Shown here: positions 12,301-23,000 of the stretch, one piece after another | How the letters are laid out: every line of letters begins with the position of its first letter | Numbering within the stretch: position 1 is the first letter of the stretch | Assembly: GCA_021234155.1 (NCBI GenBank) | Contig: JAJEKV010000140.1 | Span: 188,001-252,000 of the forward strand | DNA length: 64,000 nucleotides | DNA from: Isoetes taiwanensis | Lineage: Eukaryota > Streptophyta > Lycopodiopsida > Isoetales > Isoetaceae | Reading direction: 5' to 3' | Notes under the pieces: generated by a model | What the model was told of the DNA's origin: nothing | Databases searched by the model: none | What the model saw: the letters and a program-made list of their open reading frames with translations, nothing else | Program-made: the position numbers and the translations under genes

Positions 12301-12657
12301 CTGATGCTGCAGGTTCGTTTAACAGTTATTTTATTTTTTATTTCTTGCCCATGGCAGCCTAGAGTATTTTTCAATTAAATATTGCGTTGCATAAATCATG
12401 TGCTGAAAGTTTAGTGTCAACATTGCTGGCCATCATACCCTCGCAAATTAACTCTAACATCCCTTCTGAAATGTTACTAACAAAATAGAAAAACTGGCAT
12501 TTGTCGAACTAATGTTTTTGCATTTAACTTTTGTTTAAAAGTCTGATGTATATTTGTGAAATGTGATTAATAGGGAGAATGCAGTGGAGAAAAAGATGAT
12601 GGTTCTCAAGGCACTTCTGGTGATCCACAAGATGGAGATAATGTTGCCGATGGATAA
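6375..12657 (+). CDS. Eight-exon gene of unknown function inside the CACTA element (389 aa)
   Basis: Proposed exons: 6375-6384, 6470-6719, 6849-7110, 9416-9529, 10471-10803, 11312-11389, 11467-11505, 12574-12657. All junctions are GT-AG and the phases agree throughout, giving 390 codons with the stop. The N-terminus is hydrophilic, with Ser/Asp-rich runs ([13 protein letters not shown]). Exon 4 reads [20 protein letters not shown]. Exon 5 has a segment like a fibronectin III strand pair ([16 protein letters not shown]). The acidic C-terminus ends [12 protein letters not shown] do not recognise the protein. It could be the second (tnpA-like) gene of the CACTA element, or a captured host gene. 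Introns 3, 4 and 7 are long and contain other gene fragments. The acceptor of exon 5 is weak. Confidence 0.6.
7355..8313 (-). pseudogene. Chimera: helical/kinase piece fused to pentatricopeptide repeats
   Basis: Two minus-strand frames. 8313-7993 encodes a helical segment ([20 protein letters not shown]). 8023-7355 starts with a piece of kinase N-lobe, [17 protein letters not shown], where VAVK is the usual ATP-site lysine motif. It then switches abruptly to PPR repeats with 35-residue spacing (for example [20 protein letters not shown] and [19 protein letters not shown]). PPR proteins bind organelle RNA; kinases do not normally carry them. There is no start-to-stop gene and it lies antisense in intron 3 of the gene at 6375. 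A 115-bp stretch (7847-7960) is repeated at 8612-8724. I take this as gene fragments picked up and shuffled by the transposon. Confidence 0.7.
8343..8874 (-). pseudogene. Second kinase/PPR fragment pair
   Basis: The frame at 8606-8343 reads as kinase N-lobe ([11 protein letters not shown], then [14 protein letters not shown], resembling the helix-C to hinge region of tyrosine-kinase-like plant kinases). The overlapping frame 8874-8500 has one PPR-like unit almost identical to that at 7847-7960. Short and frame-broken. It repeats the same odd junction as the neighbouring chimera, so one arose from the other by local duplication. Confidence 0.6.
9643..10378 (+). pseudogene. ERF1: eRF1 (peptide chain release factor 1) pseudogene, middle domain and part of C domain
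   Basis: Strong match to eukaryotic release factor 1, which ends translation at stop codons. The GGQ loop is present ([20 protein letters not shown]), as are [33 protein letters not shown] and [20 protein letters not shown]. The N-terminal stop-codon-reading domain (NIKS, YxCxxxF) is absent. A one-base deletion at about 10052 shifts the frame, and the reading ends at 10378 with a premature stop before the acidic tail. It has no introns and lies in intron 4 of the surrounding plus-strand gene. Truncated, so not functional; a processed copy or a captured fragment. Confidence 0.9.
11021..11277. mobile_element. MITE with about 33-bp terminal inverted repeats
   Basis: Left end starts ATTGGGCAAAAGTATGCTGG (from 11021); the right end is its complement (11244-11277), with one or two mismatches and a bounding TA on both sides (11019-11020, 11278-11279). 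The TA duplication suggests a Tc1/mariner-like MITE. It lies in intron 5 of the gene at 6375. Confidence 0.7.
11838..12233 (-). pseudogene. Helical RPW8/MLKL-type N-terminal fragment
   Basis: 131-codon minus-strand frame with an amphipathic helical pattern ([38 protein letters not shown]). This pattern occurs in the four-helix N-terminal domains of plant MLKL-like and RPW8-type immune proteins. It is cut at both ends, with no kinase or NB-ARC attached. The kinase pieces at 7993-8606 could be remains of the same captured gene. The family call is by pattern only. Confidence 0.45.
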
Positions 12658-13009
12658 GTTCAAGCATCATTCTGATTTATTAAGTCTCTGAAAATTACTG
12701 TTGTTTTGTAGTATTTGACCTTTCGTATATGAGCAAATCATTTGTAGAAATCTTATTATTATGAATACAAGTATTCAACTTGTGTATTTTGTCACACCTT
12801 GGAGTAATTTTAAAACAAAATTAATGAGACGAAAAGGAATCTTGCTGTTACATAAATTATAATACAATTTCAAAAGGGTTGCAGTGGTTGATCCTATTAA
12901 TATATTGGTTTGTAGAATTTCTTGTCATAAAAACTGTTGATTCTTTTGTTGTTGGGTCTGATAAGTGTACGTGAAGCAATATTTGGAGTAAGTTAGTCAC
13001 AAGCTTTGA

Positions 13010-13532
13010 TGTTAGCTAATTTATAGTTGACGAAACATATATGCCACCCTGGTTATTAGCTCGTCACGACTTTAATGCAATTGAGTTATAATATTGCTGG
13101 AACATATATCCCATGTTGGTTATTAGCTCATCACAACCTTGATGGCATTTTGCCCCAATATGTACAATTAATTGTTGCAATTGAGTCATCATATTGTTGG
13201 AATAGTTGACAATACTTTGATGCTATATTTGTTATAGTGTCTTCAAAACTACTGACGCTATCTTGACACTAACTTCTTGGCTAGCTTGACACTAACTTCT
13301 TGGCAATGATGTTGCAATTTTGTTAAAAAGGCCCCTCTGTGTCAGGTATTGTGACAATTGAATATGCCACAACCTTGACATAACACTTGACGCCCGAGCG
13401 TCAACTTTGTGGCAAATGATCACGTCAGCTACAGTGGCAAAACTGTGACAACTTTTGAAGTTTAAGGGGATCTATTTATGTCAAGATTTTTGACATTATA
13501 CTAGACGTTATTGGCACCTTTCTCTTGTAGTG
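13010..13532. repeat. CACTA right subterminal repeats and terminal inverted repeat
   Basis: Two imperfect copies of a roughly 78-bp unit (13027-13180, sharing 'ggttattagctc' and 'acatatat'), then many TTGACA/TGTCAA motifs up to the end TCTTGTAGTG at 13523-13532. Mirrors the left end at 694-1100. Confidence 0.65.
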
Positions 13533-14731
13533 ATAAGCAATATACCATAAACAAGGGCTTTACCCTGGGCTCAGAATCCATGGGGTCGATTGACGGTCAA
13601 GGCCTCAAGATAAGAGCAGACAGAGGTATAATATGGCATTGGCTGGCATAGAACAGTGGCTAGGGTAGTCCACTCCATCCGTCCCTCCTATGCGCACTTT
13701 ACATATAGGCTAGAACATGCTATGGCATGATTGTAGCCTTCCGGAGACGCAATCTCATGGAATCACCCTATGAGACTACTCCGGGTTACATCTCCTCGGT
13801 CCGATAGGGCAGGTCAGGGAGGCGTCCCTTTCCCGGGCATGAGGATCCCTAGGTGTGCTAGAGAACACGTGCCACATCAGTGACCCCTGCATCCATATCC
13901 CACTTACTCCCCTAAATCTAAAGGCCGGTTCCCGCACCCGTTCGAGCTCAGGCGTCCATATAAGCACGTCTCCTACGACCCAGGGAGTGTCAGACCAATA
14001 TCCGGCCCACACTCAGTGACCGACTATAAGCCTAGCACGCTATAGGAGTTCTGTATCCCAGCTAGGCAAGACGCCATCCCCCTTTCACCATCATATCCAT
14101 TGTCTGGTGTTGAATCACAACATAGCATCCACAGCCAGGTGGGCTCTTGTGCACATGTCGCAATTACTGGGTCTTAAGGGTTCTAGGTAGAGACATCTCT
14201 ACTTCTAGGAAGCTTTCAGGTTTCTACCCACTCTTAACCCCAGACACACAGGAGAAACAGAAAGAGAGAACATAATCATAATCAAAATATCCATCATCAT
14301 CTTAGTAGCACATAAAAGAAAAATTAACCATTCATTCAATCAGAGAAAGGTTAGCTGAAGCACATACGATCTAGGGACTAACCGGTCTCTTGGCTAGAGC
14401 CATTGTCACGAAAGGCTTCTATTCTTCAAGTCTGGTTGACATAGCTGGTAGCTCCTCCTTCCTCCAATTCTCCCCAAATCGATTTAGGACAGAATTTGGG
14501 GTAGGGCCCCAATTTGCGCTCCAAACTTAGTAAATTCCTCTTGGCCAATCGATTTGGGCCAGATGGCACTCCCTAATTAGCTGACTTTTACTAATTACTA
14601 TATTAATTAGCCTAATTAGGTTATTTAACTTGTTAACAATTTAGTATAGCTAATAAAAACTCTTTTAGGTCAACTCTGGTGACGTGTCATAGTATATATA
14701 CGTATACCGTATAAATACATGGAACGTCACA
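13533..14731 (-). repeat. Left LTR of the degraded gypsy element, second part
   Basis: Continues the LTR from 693 after the CACTA insertion and ends GGAACGTCACA at 14731. It aligns with about 30795-32114 of the intact element's LTR at lower identity. A minus-strand polypurine tract follows at once (14732-14745). Confidence 0.8.
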
Positions 14732-17690
14732 TTCTCCCCCCTTGGAATAATGTTGTCCTCAGCATTGGGGTTAGTGTACTGGCCTGTAGAATTACAGTAC
14801 ATCAGTACCTATAAAATAATTAAAATAGTGTGGTTGAAGGGATCACCCCCTTAAGAAAAAGAAATATGACTGAAAGAAATCCTATCATGCCTAAGGCTTG
14901 CATTTTGTCTCGACATAAGGAATGGCAATGTTCCTATTAAAGCCGTAAACGAACGCGTCCTATCATGAATGCCTATATGCCCAATTCTTCATCTAGGATG
15001 CATGTAACCCAACCCCTGAAATGATCCCTGTCGGATCAACTCTCATATGATCCCTGTCGGACCCATAACGCAATGCTTACCATTAGGGTTGGAGTTGATC
15101 GCATCCTGAATGGTTCGGCCCTGGAATTTTCGCATAAAGTCTGGATAAGCCTTGTCCAAACCCGCTTTAAGAACCCAGGTTGCATCCTCTGTCGGCAAAT
15201 GTTTCCACTTAACCAAATACTGCAAGATTTGAGTTCTGCAGGTTTGCTTATATGCACGATTAAGGAGAGCCTCAGACACAATCTCCAATTGAACTTCCAT
15301 CATCTCCAGAGGTGTCGGCGTGTCAAGGATCTCTTCTGGATTGGATTATGCTTTGAGAAAGCTCACATGAAAGACTTTATAGACCTTCAAATCCGTGGGT
15401 AGATTCAACCGGTAGGCCTGAGAACCTATCCTCTCGGTTATCTCAAAGGGTCCCACCCATCTAGGTGCAAGCTTCTTGCAATTGCCAATTTTGAGTTTGG
15501 CCTGCTTCACCTTGATCTTTAGCCATACAGACTCACCAACTTGAAATTCACGTGGTGTCCGATGCCGATCGGCAAGGCTCTTTTGCCCGGCTCTGGCAGC
15601 TAACAAATACCCTCGAAATTCCTCGACTAGGGCCTGCATATCTGTAAGCAATTGTTGAGATACTTCCACCTTAGAAACTGGACTATGCCATGTGCCTGGA
15701 GTAAGGCATTGATAGCCATAATTGATCAAAAAGGAGACATTCTTGAAGACTCCTGCTTAGTACTGTTATACGCAAACTCCACCAAATGGACATAATCTGC
15801 CCATTGGGATTGCTTGTTCCAGACACAGTTACGTAACATATCTTCGATTATGCGATTGATATGCTCTGTTTGGCCATCCGTCTGCAGGTGGTAAGTTGTG
15901 CTCATGGCAAGTTTAGTTTAGACATATCTGACATTGTTTAAGTTATCGGGCAATGTGCTTCTTCATCCCTGGCCAGAAATAGCTGGAGCGGATCTTAAAA
16001 TATGTCTTCATAAATTCCGCATTCCCCACTATAGGACTATTATATGTGTCATGGAGAATGAGCTTACGAACTCCTGATGTCTCGGGAACACATAACTTAT
16101 CCTTGTAATAAAGAAGATTACCTTCCTTTTTATAATGGCAGAAAGCTTCCCTTTCCTTATCCATTTTGCCCCCCCTGGATAGACTTTGCCATTTTTCGTG
16201 AAATTTAGGATCCATTAAAAGAGGCTGCTGTATCTACTTACCAAACTCGCCGGTAAGAGTGGAAATTGCATTACAATATGTCCGAGTGACCAATAGATGC
16301 CTTAAAAGTGCATCAGCAACAACATTATATTTGCCTGGCTTATAGACTGCTTCAAAATCATACTCCTCCAGAAACTCCATCCATCGTCACTGTCTAAGAT
16401 TGAGGTGGGGTTGCGTGAAAATATATTGGAGACTTTGGTGATCTGTATCCAACTGAAATCGTCTCCCAAGCTAGTAATGTCTCCAAATACGCAAAGCACG
16501 CACAACGACAAGTAATTCCTGGTCCTGCGGGGTGTATTGCTGTTTTGCGTCATTCATCTTTCTAGAATTCTAGGCGATTACCCTATCCTCTTGTATTGAT
16601 ACTCCACCTGTAGCGATCTTACTGGCGTCGGTGGCAACCCATTTATCCTTCTGAGGGTCCGGCAAGGTAAGAACTGGAGCGATTGTCAAGGCAACCTTCA
16701 ATGACTGAAACTCGGCCTGAACTTTCTCCTTCCAGTATCCAATCCCTAATCTTCTCATATTTTGCAAGGTCCATAAGAGGTGTGGCAAGCTTAGCAAAGT
16801 CCTTAACAAACTTGCGGTAATATCCTGCCAACCCTAAAAAAACTGCGAACCTCCGACACGTTCGTTGGGATCGGCCAATCTTTTATTGCTTCAATCTTGG
16901 ATGGATCTGTGGCTATTCCCTCCGCAGAAATAATGTGTCCCAAGTAGTCGACTTTGGTGGTTGCAAACCTACATTTGGAGAACTTGGCATAAAGTTGATG
17001 GCGTCTCAATTTCTGCAGGGCCGACCAAAGATGACGCTCTAAAGTTTTGCTATACATGAGGATATCATCGAAGAAAATGACGACAAAATCATCAAGATAT
17101 TTGCGGAAGATATATCATTTATCAACCTCATGAACGTAACAGGAGCATTTGTTAGCCCAAATGGCATAACAGTGAACTCATAGTGCTATAACGTGTCCGA
17201 AAAGCAGGTTTATGGATGTCATCCTCCTTAATTCTTATCTGGTAATATTCTGAGCGAAGATCAATCTTTGTAAAATACTTGGCTCCTTGCAATTGATCCA
17301 TCAAATCATCGACACGCGGTAGAGCATACCGATTCTTAATCGTGTGCTTGTTCAATTGCATGTAAGGTACCATCCTCTTTATTGACAAACAAAATAGGGG
17401 CACCAAAGGGTGATACACTTGACCGAATGAATCCCAACTTGAGAAGCTCTTGCAACTGAGCTCTATCAATTCAGATGTATTCATTCGGTATTGAGCTTTA
17501 CTGGTACTGGGCAAGCTGTCAATAAATTCTTCATGTTTAGACTTGGCCTCTATTGATGCAAGTCTAACAATACAAGCAATCGGTACTTCTTAATGGCTGT
17601 ATCCAACTGATGCAATGAAATACACTGTATAATTGGAATAACTGGTTTACGTGCTATGGTTACTCGAGCTCCATTAGCTGCATTTAAGGT
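14732..17690 (-). pseudogene. Ty3-gypsy pol remnant (RT, RNase H, integrase, chromodomain)
   Basis: Minus-strand pieces: 17514-17152 RT start ([20 protein letters not shown]); 17057-16803 ([20 protein letters not shown]); 16809-16302 RNase H (WVATDASK); 16215-15943 integrase zinc finger (ends YFWPGMKKHIAR); 15729-15346 integrase C-terminus (KKLAPRWVGPFEI); 15303-15043 chromodomain ([18 protein letters not shown]). Many stops and frameshifts, and the integrase catalytic core is largely deleted (the upstream part jumps near 15900). Same order and close protein similarity to the element at 33001. Confidence 0.9.
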
Positions 17691-17699
17691 GACTTCTCA

Positions 17700-18077
17700 C
17701 TTCCAGACACACAGAAAACAGAAAGAGAAAACATTCTATCATCATCTTAGTAGCACATAAAAGAGAAATTAGCCATTCATCTAATCAGAGAGTAGCTGGT
17801 AGCTCCTCCTTCCTCCAACTCTCCCCAAATCGATTTGGGGTAGAATTGGGGGTAGGGCCCCAATTTGCCCTCCAAACTTAGCAAGTCCCCCCTGGCCATT
17901 GGGCCAGGAGGCACTCCTAATTAGCTGACTTTTACTAATTACTACATTAATTAGCCTAATTAGGTTATTTAGCTTGTTAACAATTTAGCATAGCTAATAA
18001 AAGCCCTTTTAGATCTCCCCTAATGACCCATAATGGTCCACTTATACTCTGGTAACGTGTCATAGTATGTATACGTA
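17700..18077 (-). repeat. Partial right LTR of the degraded gypsy element
   Basis: Aligns with 14240-14715 (shared 'cagacacacag' start and 'ctggtaacgtgtcatagta' end). Its first two-thirds are missing, and after a LINE insertion the last bases follow at 18850-18873. Confidence 0.75.
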
Positions 18078-18849
18078 TATGAATATGAATATGAATGAAT
18101 ATGAATTAAATCATGCCCACTTAGGACCTTGAAGGTCATGGAGCAAAATATACAACGTTGTTCATAGTTTTAGAACTAAAGAGCAATGTGCTTCCACATT
18201 TTTGAGATAAAGACCAAGTACCATGGGATCTCTTTCTAACAAAGAAGAAAAATTAACCTCAGTGATGCCAAACTTAGTTCGAATCTCCACATAAGTCGGG
18301 CAAACCAGGAATGCATGGGCTTCGTTTCAACCATGTTCATCTCACAAGCCTTGCAGATTCTTTCCTCCTTTGGCGTCTTAGACCATCTCCCTGTTTCCAT
18401 ATGTAGCCGGTGAGAGCTCGTTCTATATCTTGCAATGTATTGTTTCAAATATCTGGGGATTTGAGCTTTCAAGTAATCTTGTTCACAATACACCAGTATA
18501 GGATTTACTTCTGAAATGTATGAGAGCATGCGAGAACCTTTGGTGACCCAAAGCCTCTCCACAGCACGTGTTTGGACAAGATCACGGGCACCTACTTCAG
18601 TATCTGGCAACTGATCCAAGGATATCCCCCACCGTTCTGCCCATTGACAAGCATCCCTGTACCACCCTGATGTCGTGGACTGTGACAAAGCAAGTTTGGA
18701 TAATCGCCCATCCTGTTGCTTTTGAATTCTGGTAATGAAATTAAGTGTCTGATACAATGCTTCGGCTTCAAGAGGAAGCATGCCTGTTTTGGCGAGCAGT
18801 ATCGCATAAGGAATTTGAGATTTGATTCCTAACTCCTCTTGAAGGAAGA
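18078..18849 (-). mobile_element. 5'-truncated LINE inserted in the right LTR
   Basis: Minus-strand frame 18862-18236 matches the C-terminal end of LINE ORF2: ARYRTSSHRLHMETGRW, followed by a Cys-x2-Cys (ICKAC), the CCHC-like tail of plant LINEs. The 3' side ends in a (GAATAT)n-like tail at 18078-18110. The LTR sequence resumes at 18850, so this copy is younger than the gypsy element. Confidence 0.7.
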
Positions 18850-18873
18850 GGAATAAATACATGGAACGTCATA

Positions 18874-19190
18874 GCCTGCATGTTGTCCAATTATCGCCTT
18901 GCCATTGGCGAGGCACTGTAAGCCTTTTATAACCCCTGCCTCTATCTGTGGGGGGTATTGTTGCATGATCCCCAAGAAGATCATAAAGCTGCTGCAAGTA
19001 TTGTACCCATCGCTCTGAAGTGATGCTTCTGGCATGCTGCAAAGGCTTCTTTAGTACTCTTCAGCGATTCACCTCCCGTGCTTGGCTATTACAGCTGGTA
19101 AACAAGCTTGCTCGCATGTTTATTGAATGTAATAGCCTCGCAAAGGAGGAGAACCCCTTCTCTATCTTCACCACATTGAACTAATAATTA
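18874..19190 (-). mobile_element. LINE fragment, continuation of the copy at 1-399
   Basis: Begins with the second copy of the target duplication GCCTG. Encodes EAGVIKGLQCLANGKA, matching EAEVAQGLQRLANGKA of the LINE at 29700-29760, just N-terminal to the RT segment at 1-399. The right limit is uncertain. Confidence 0.7.
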
Positions 19191-19202
19191 AGAAGCCGTA
19201 AA

Positions 19203-19410
19203 GGCAGGTTAGATGCAATCCAGGCCACGGAGCCAACCACGATAATGTCGTTTAAAAATTTTGATTGGGCACAAAAGTGGATTCTCTGTTTTTACTCGAC
19301 AGCTCTGAGTTTTTACCCGCGATTCTGGAGTTTCTACTGATTCTGCTGTTTCTACCTGCAATTCTGATGATTCTACCCACGATCCCGCCTAGATTGCATC
19401 TAACCTGTCT
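19203..19410. repeat. Possible MITE with 24-bp inverted repeats
   Basis: GGCAGGTTAGATGCAATCC at 19203 is repeated in inverted form at 19387-19410 with about two mismatches. No clear target duplication seen. Confidence 0.4.
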
Positions 19411-19470
19411 TCACATTGTGCCAAAGACTCCGTACCTGCAATTCGGGGCTGTCAAGTGTGCCTCCGCGCG

Positions 19471-19640
19471 TCGGCACACTTTCCAATCCAGAATTGCAGG
19501 TAAGGAGTCTTTCCCAAATTATAACTTGCTTTGTGTAAGTCGACACTTTCCGGCCCAGAATTGCAGGTAAGGAGTTTTCCCTTATATCATAACGAAATTA
19601 TAACTTGCTTTGTGTCAGAAGTACCTGCCTTTCTACGCTG
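19471..19640. repeat. Two-unit tandem repeat upstream of the RING gene
   Basis: Two copies of a roughly 70-90-bp unit share 'cagaattgcaggtaaggagt' and 'aattataacttgctttgtgt'. Lies 430-600 bp upstream of the ATG at 20071 and may be promoter or 5' UTR sequence. Confidence 0.5.
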
Positions 19641-20070
19641 CCAGGTCTACAATATGTAGACAACGGTAGAGAAAAAGCCACGTAAGCGCTCTGTTAAAGA
19701 ATGCACTAATCTAAGGGTGCCAAATATTCGCAAGCCCTTTGTTGGAAGCTTAAAAGCCAGTTACCTCAATTATCCAAAATTTTGCGTTCTTGGGCCCTAA
19801 ATTTCTCGCCTTGCAGTCCGGCAGAAGGCGTCCAAGGAATTTTTGAGCTATCGCTACCTAAGAAGATTGCGTCAATGCTAATTTGATCTTGAGGTTTTAT
19901 GTCAGCAACTTTTACAGTTTGGGATCAATTCCTTGCTGCTAGATAAGGTATGTTTTCCATAGTATGCCGAAGCATTGAATCTGGTAAAACATGTTGTCGA
20001 ATTTTTTAAAGGTTTGAAGCAGTTCAATCCTATTCAGTGTGTTTGCCCTGCATGTATTAGGTAAGTGGGA

Positions 20071-23000
20071 ATGGCGGATATGCTGGAAGCAATGGGATTT
20101 CCAGCCAATTGGTGTGAGCATGCTCTCAGGAGGTGCTCCAGGTTAGAAGAAGCAGTTGAATTGCTGTTAAATTGGCAATCAAGCGGACCTCCTGTTGAGC
20201 TATGCAGTGATAGAAACAAACAACAAATTGATCCCCTTCCAATTGTTGAGATACGTGACGATGTCATTACACCGCAACAAAGCTCAAGTTCAAATATTGG
20301 TGCAGGCCAAATTGCTAGCACTGTGGAGTCTGCAGATGCTGTTGTGCCTGATCCATTGGTTGAGGAGCGCAAGCGTCGTATGGCTGTTATGATGCAAGCA
20401 AAGAAGGTTTGCTAGTGTGGATGTTTACCAACAAATAGTATGCATTTGGAATTTATCAGGTTATGTTCTGATGTCAGGAGAAAGAAGCAGAAAAGCACCG
20501 AATACGAAAACAATTACAAGAAGACATGGATTATCGGAAGTATAGGCAGACATTTGTGGTCCCCTCAGCTTCTAATCAAGACGTATTATCAGAAAAGAGT
20601 AGAGAAAGTGAGGTGGTGCATCTTCAGATACGCTATCCAGGACATGAAACAATGAAGGGGACATTTCTTGCACGTTGGTCTTCTTTCAACATTTTCAATA
20701 GTTTATGTTTGCTCTTCCTACCATTGCATGACATTAGGTCATTAGCCTTGTTCCTCCATTCACAAGCATGAGGAAAGTTACAGAGATTGCATTTTCAGGT
20801 TATTCACTAAATTATATTGATGTCTGTCTAAACATTATCAGATTGGTGCTAAAGCTTACAAAATATTGTTAAATTCCAAACTTGGTGTAGTCAAGAAGTT
20901 TCTATCCCTAGATTTCACGTGTATTAACATGTTTTTGTACATGGAGCGTCACTCACTGCAGTGCTCATTTCTCTTTTGATGTAGGTTCTACTCTAAAAGA
21001 AGTACGATCTTTTGTGGAGAATGAATTGCAGAAGAAAAGCTATAGTTTGTCATCTGTTGACTCCAAAAATGCCTCTCGATGTGCTATTCCAAGGAAACTC
21101 AACGATGAAAGGTTATATATCTTTTGTTATATATCTTTTGAGGCACCCAATTTATGCATGTGGAGTATTGTTCCTCTGAATTAGGATGCAGTTAGCATAC
21201 GTATCCTGATGCAAACTAGACTATCTCATTGACAGAACTGGATGACTAATTTATGGAACCACACGTTTACTCTGGAAGCTTTACATTTGCAGTATCGATC
21301 ATACGGAAGCTTTGCAGGCGGCACATAGACATTATGTGAAGCATACGAATCATATCATTGCACAAGCTAAGTCTGTCCGCAATTTGCAATTATCAGAATC
21401 TAGTTCACAGCAGCAGGCCATGCAGACTATCTATTTTCTTGTTCCATTTCCAAGGAGAGAATTTTTTGCAGGTTATGGTTGAGAAAAATTTATGTTTCTA
21501 ATATTATACAACAATGTCTGAATTTTTTCCCATATTCTAGAGTGCTCCTTGGAGACTACCTTGGCTGAAGCACAGCTCGTGCCAAGAGGAACATTGACAG
21601 TACAGTTAAAACCTTACCAGGAAATGCCCCAGATGCAAGACAGTGTACCTGCAAGCCCAAGTCTTCCATTGCCCAATCAAAATAGGGATGGACGTTTATC
21701 TTTACAGGATGTAGCATTGGATGAAATTGTTGAGTCAGAAAATAAATCATCTCAGAAGTTGCGTGAACATGCTCTTAAGGCCGCAGCAAAGAGAATGGCC
21801 GAAACGGCTACATACTTTCGTGATGGATTTGCATCTGAAGACCGCGAAGGGCTTCCAGCTCACACAGGGCCCCAATCTCCTAATCAAGCATCTTCTCATT
21901 CCCATAGTAGAAACTGGAAGTTAAATAACTCAGCAGACAGTGATGAATCAAGCTCTTCCAATACAAGTGGCACAATGATCGATACAGTACGGCTGCAGGC
22001 TAGATCTGCGGCAGAGATACGGCTTCAAAGCTCTTCACACCAGCAAAGCCAGCAATTTCAGGTCCCTGAAGTTGTTCCAAACATTGCTGCTCGAGACCAT
22101 GTTCCATCCAAAGTGACAAAAAGCTGTGCTAAAATACCTTCAACATCGAGATTGCTTTCTCGACCAGAGAAGCTACAGAGAACATCAGATGAAATGTTGT
22201 CAACCTGTAGTTTATCCCTTGCACGTCCCCAATGCACCAACACGAGCAGCTTTGATTTGGAGAGAATGCAAATTGATTTTTCCACTGTTGACAATGCGAG
22301 GTATATGAATGGGTTATTTTACTGTTTTGTTCATCTTCTAAATAACTAAACAAGTGACATGCATAGGTCTGCTTCAGAGATGTGCAATGAGCTGTCAAAT
22401 TCTGGAAGAAAAGCGAGAAAGGAAGAACAAATTAATGATGTGCAGAATGGGGCTGGTCCATCATGCAGACAACAAATGCCGCATTTGAGTTGTCTACGCA
22501 TACATTTAGAATCTGGAGACATTGTCCAACACAGTTTCACTCCAAGTAAGGTCCAGAAAGCTTACTTAAATGATGACATTTTCTTCTTGACATATCCATG
22601 ATGCAGATACGACACTACAGCTAGTGCTTCAATCTATTGTTATGGATAGAGAGGACCCGTCCTTGTATGGCCTTGTAAGTGTTGATTTTAGATCCTTTGA
22701 CCATGCTACAGAATTGCTGAAACAGATATTTGCAGGTTATTCCTTTCCCATCGCCTCATTTTATTGCTGGAGAGGCCTTGGCTGCCACGCTTGAAGATGG
22801 TATTAAGTACAGGAGATAGTAGAATAGGTAACTTTCAAAATTAGGAATTTATTAACATGTAAAATATTTTGATTCCAGTTGGACTCGCCAATGGCGGGAC
22901 CGTACATTTGAGTAAAATTTCTGCAAGGGGCATGGTGACACAAGGCAGGAGGCGGCCACATCGGTACCGATCACCTTTTTGGCCGTCAAACCTCTATGAT

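Larger units (their letters stand above)
694..13532 (-). mobile_element. CACTA (En/Spm) DNA transposon, 12.8 kb, with extra gene content
   Basis: The right terminus is TCTTGTAGTG (13523-13532) and the left terminus CATTACAAGA (694-703), one base from the consensus CACTACAAGA. A perfect CACTACAAGA also occurs inside at 1071-1080. The flanking LTR sequence is continuous once this segment is removed, which fixes the ends. The 3-bp duplication is TAA left against ATA right, an offset of one base. Both ends carry many short copies of TTGACA/TGTCAA, typical of the subterminal transposase binding repeats of this superfamily. The inside holds a tnp2 remnant (minus strand), a spliced plus-strand gene and several pieces of cellular genes. 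Confidence 0.85.
400..18873 (-). mobile_element. Degraded Ty3-gypsy retrotransposon, itself interrupted by a CACTA element and a LINE
   Basis: The LTR starts TGTGACGC at 400 and the element ends GTCATA at 18873 (canonical end GTCACA with one C-to-T change). Both sides carry the 5-bp duplication GCCTG (395-399, 18874-18878) inside a LINE. The left LTR is 400-693 plus 13533-14731, followed by a C-rich tract at 14732 that reads as a polypurine tract on the minus strand. The pol remnant is 14732-17690. The right LTR is only partial (about 17700-18077 and 18850-18873). Gag, the primer site and part of that LTR are missing, as from a deletion. It belongs to the same superfamily as the 22-kb element at 30523, with related but clearly diverged LTRs. 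Confidence 0.85.

Noticed and set aside
18236-18862. Independent cellular gene of 208 aa
   Set aside because: The protein matches the C-terminal tail of LINE ORF2 and its 5' end runs into LTR sequence.
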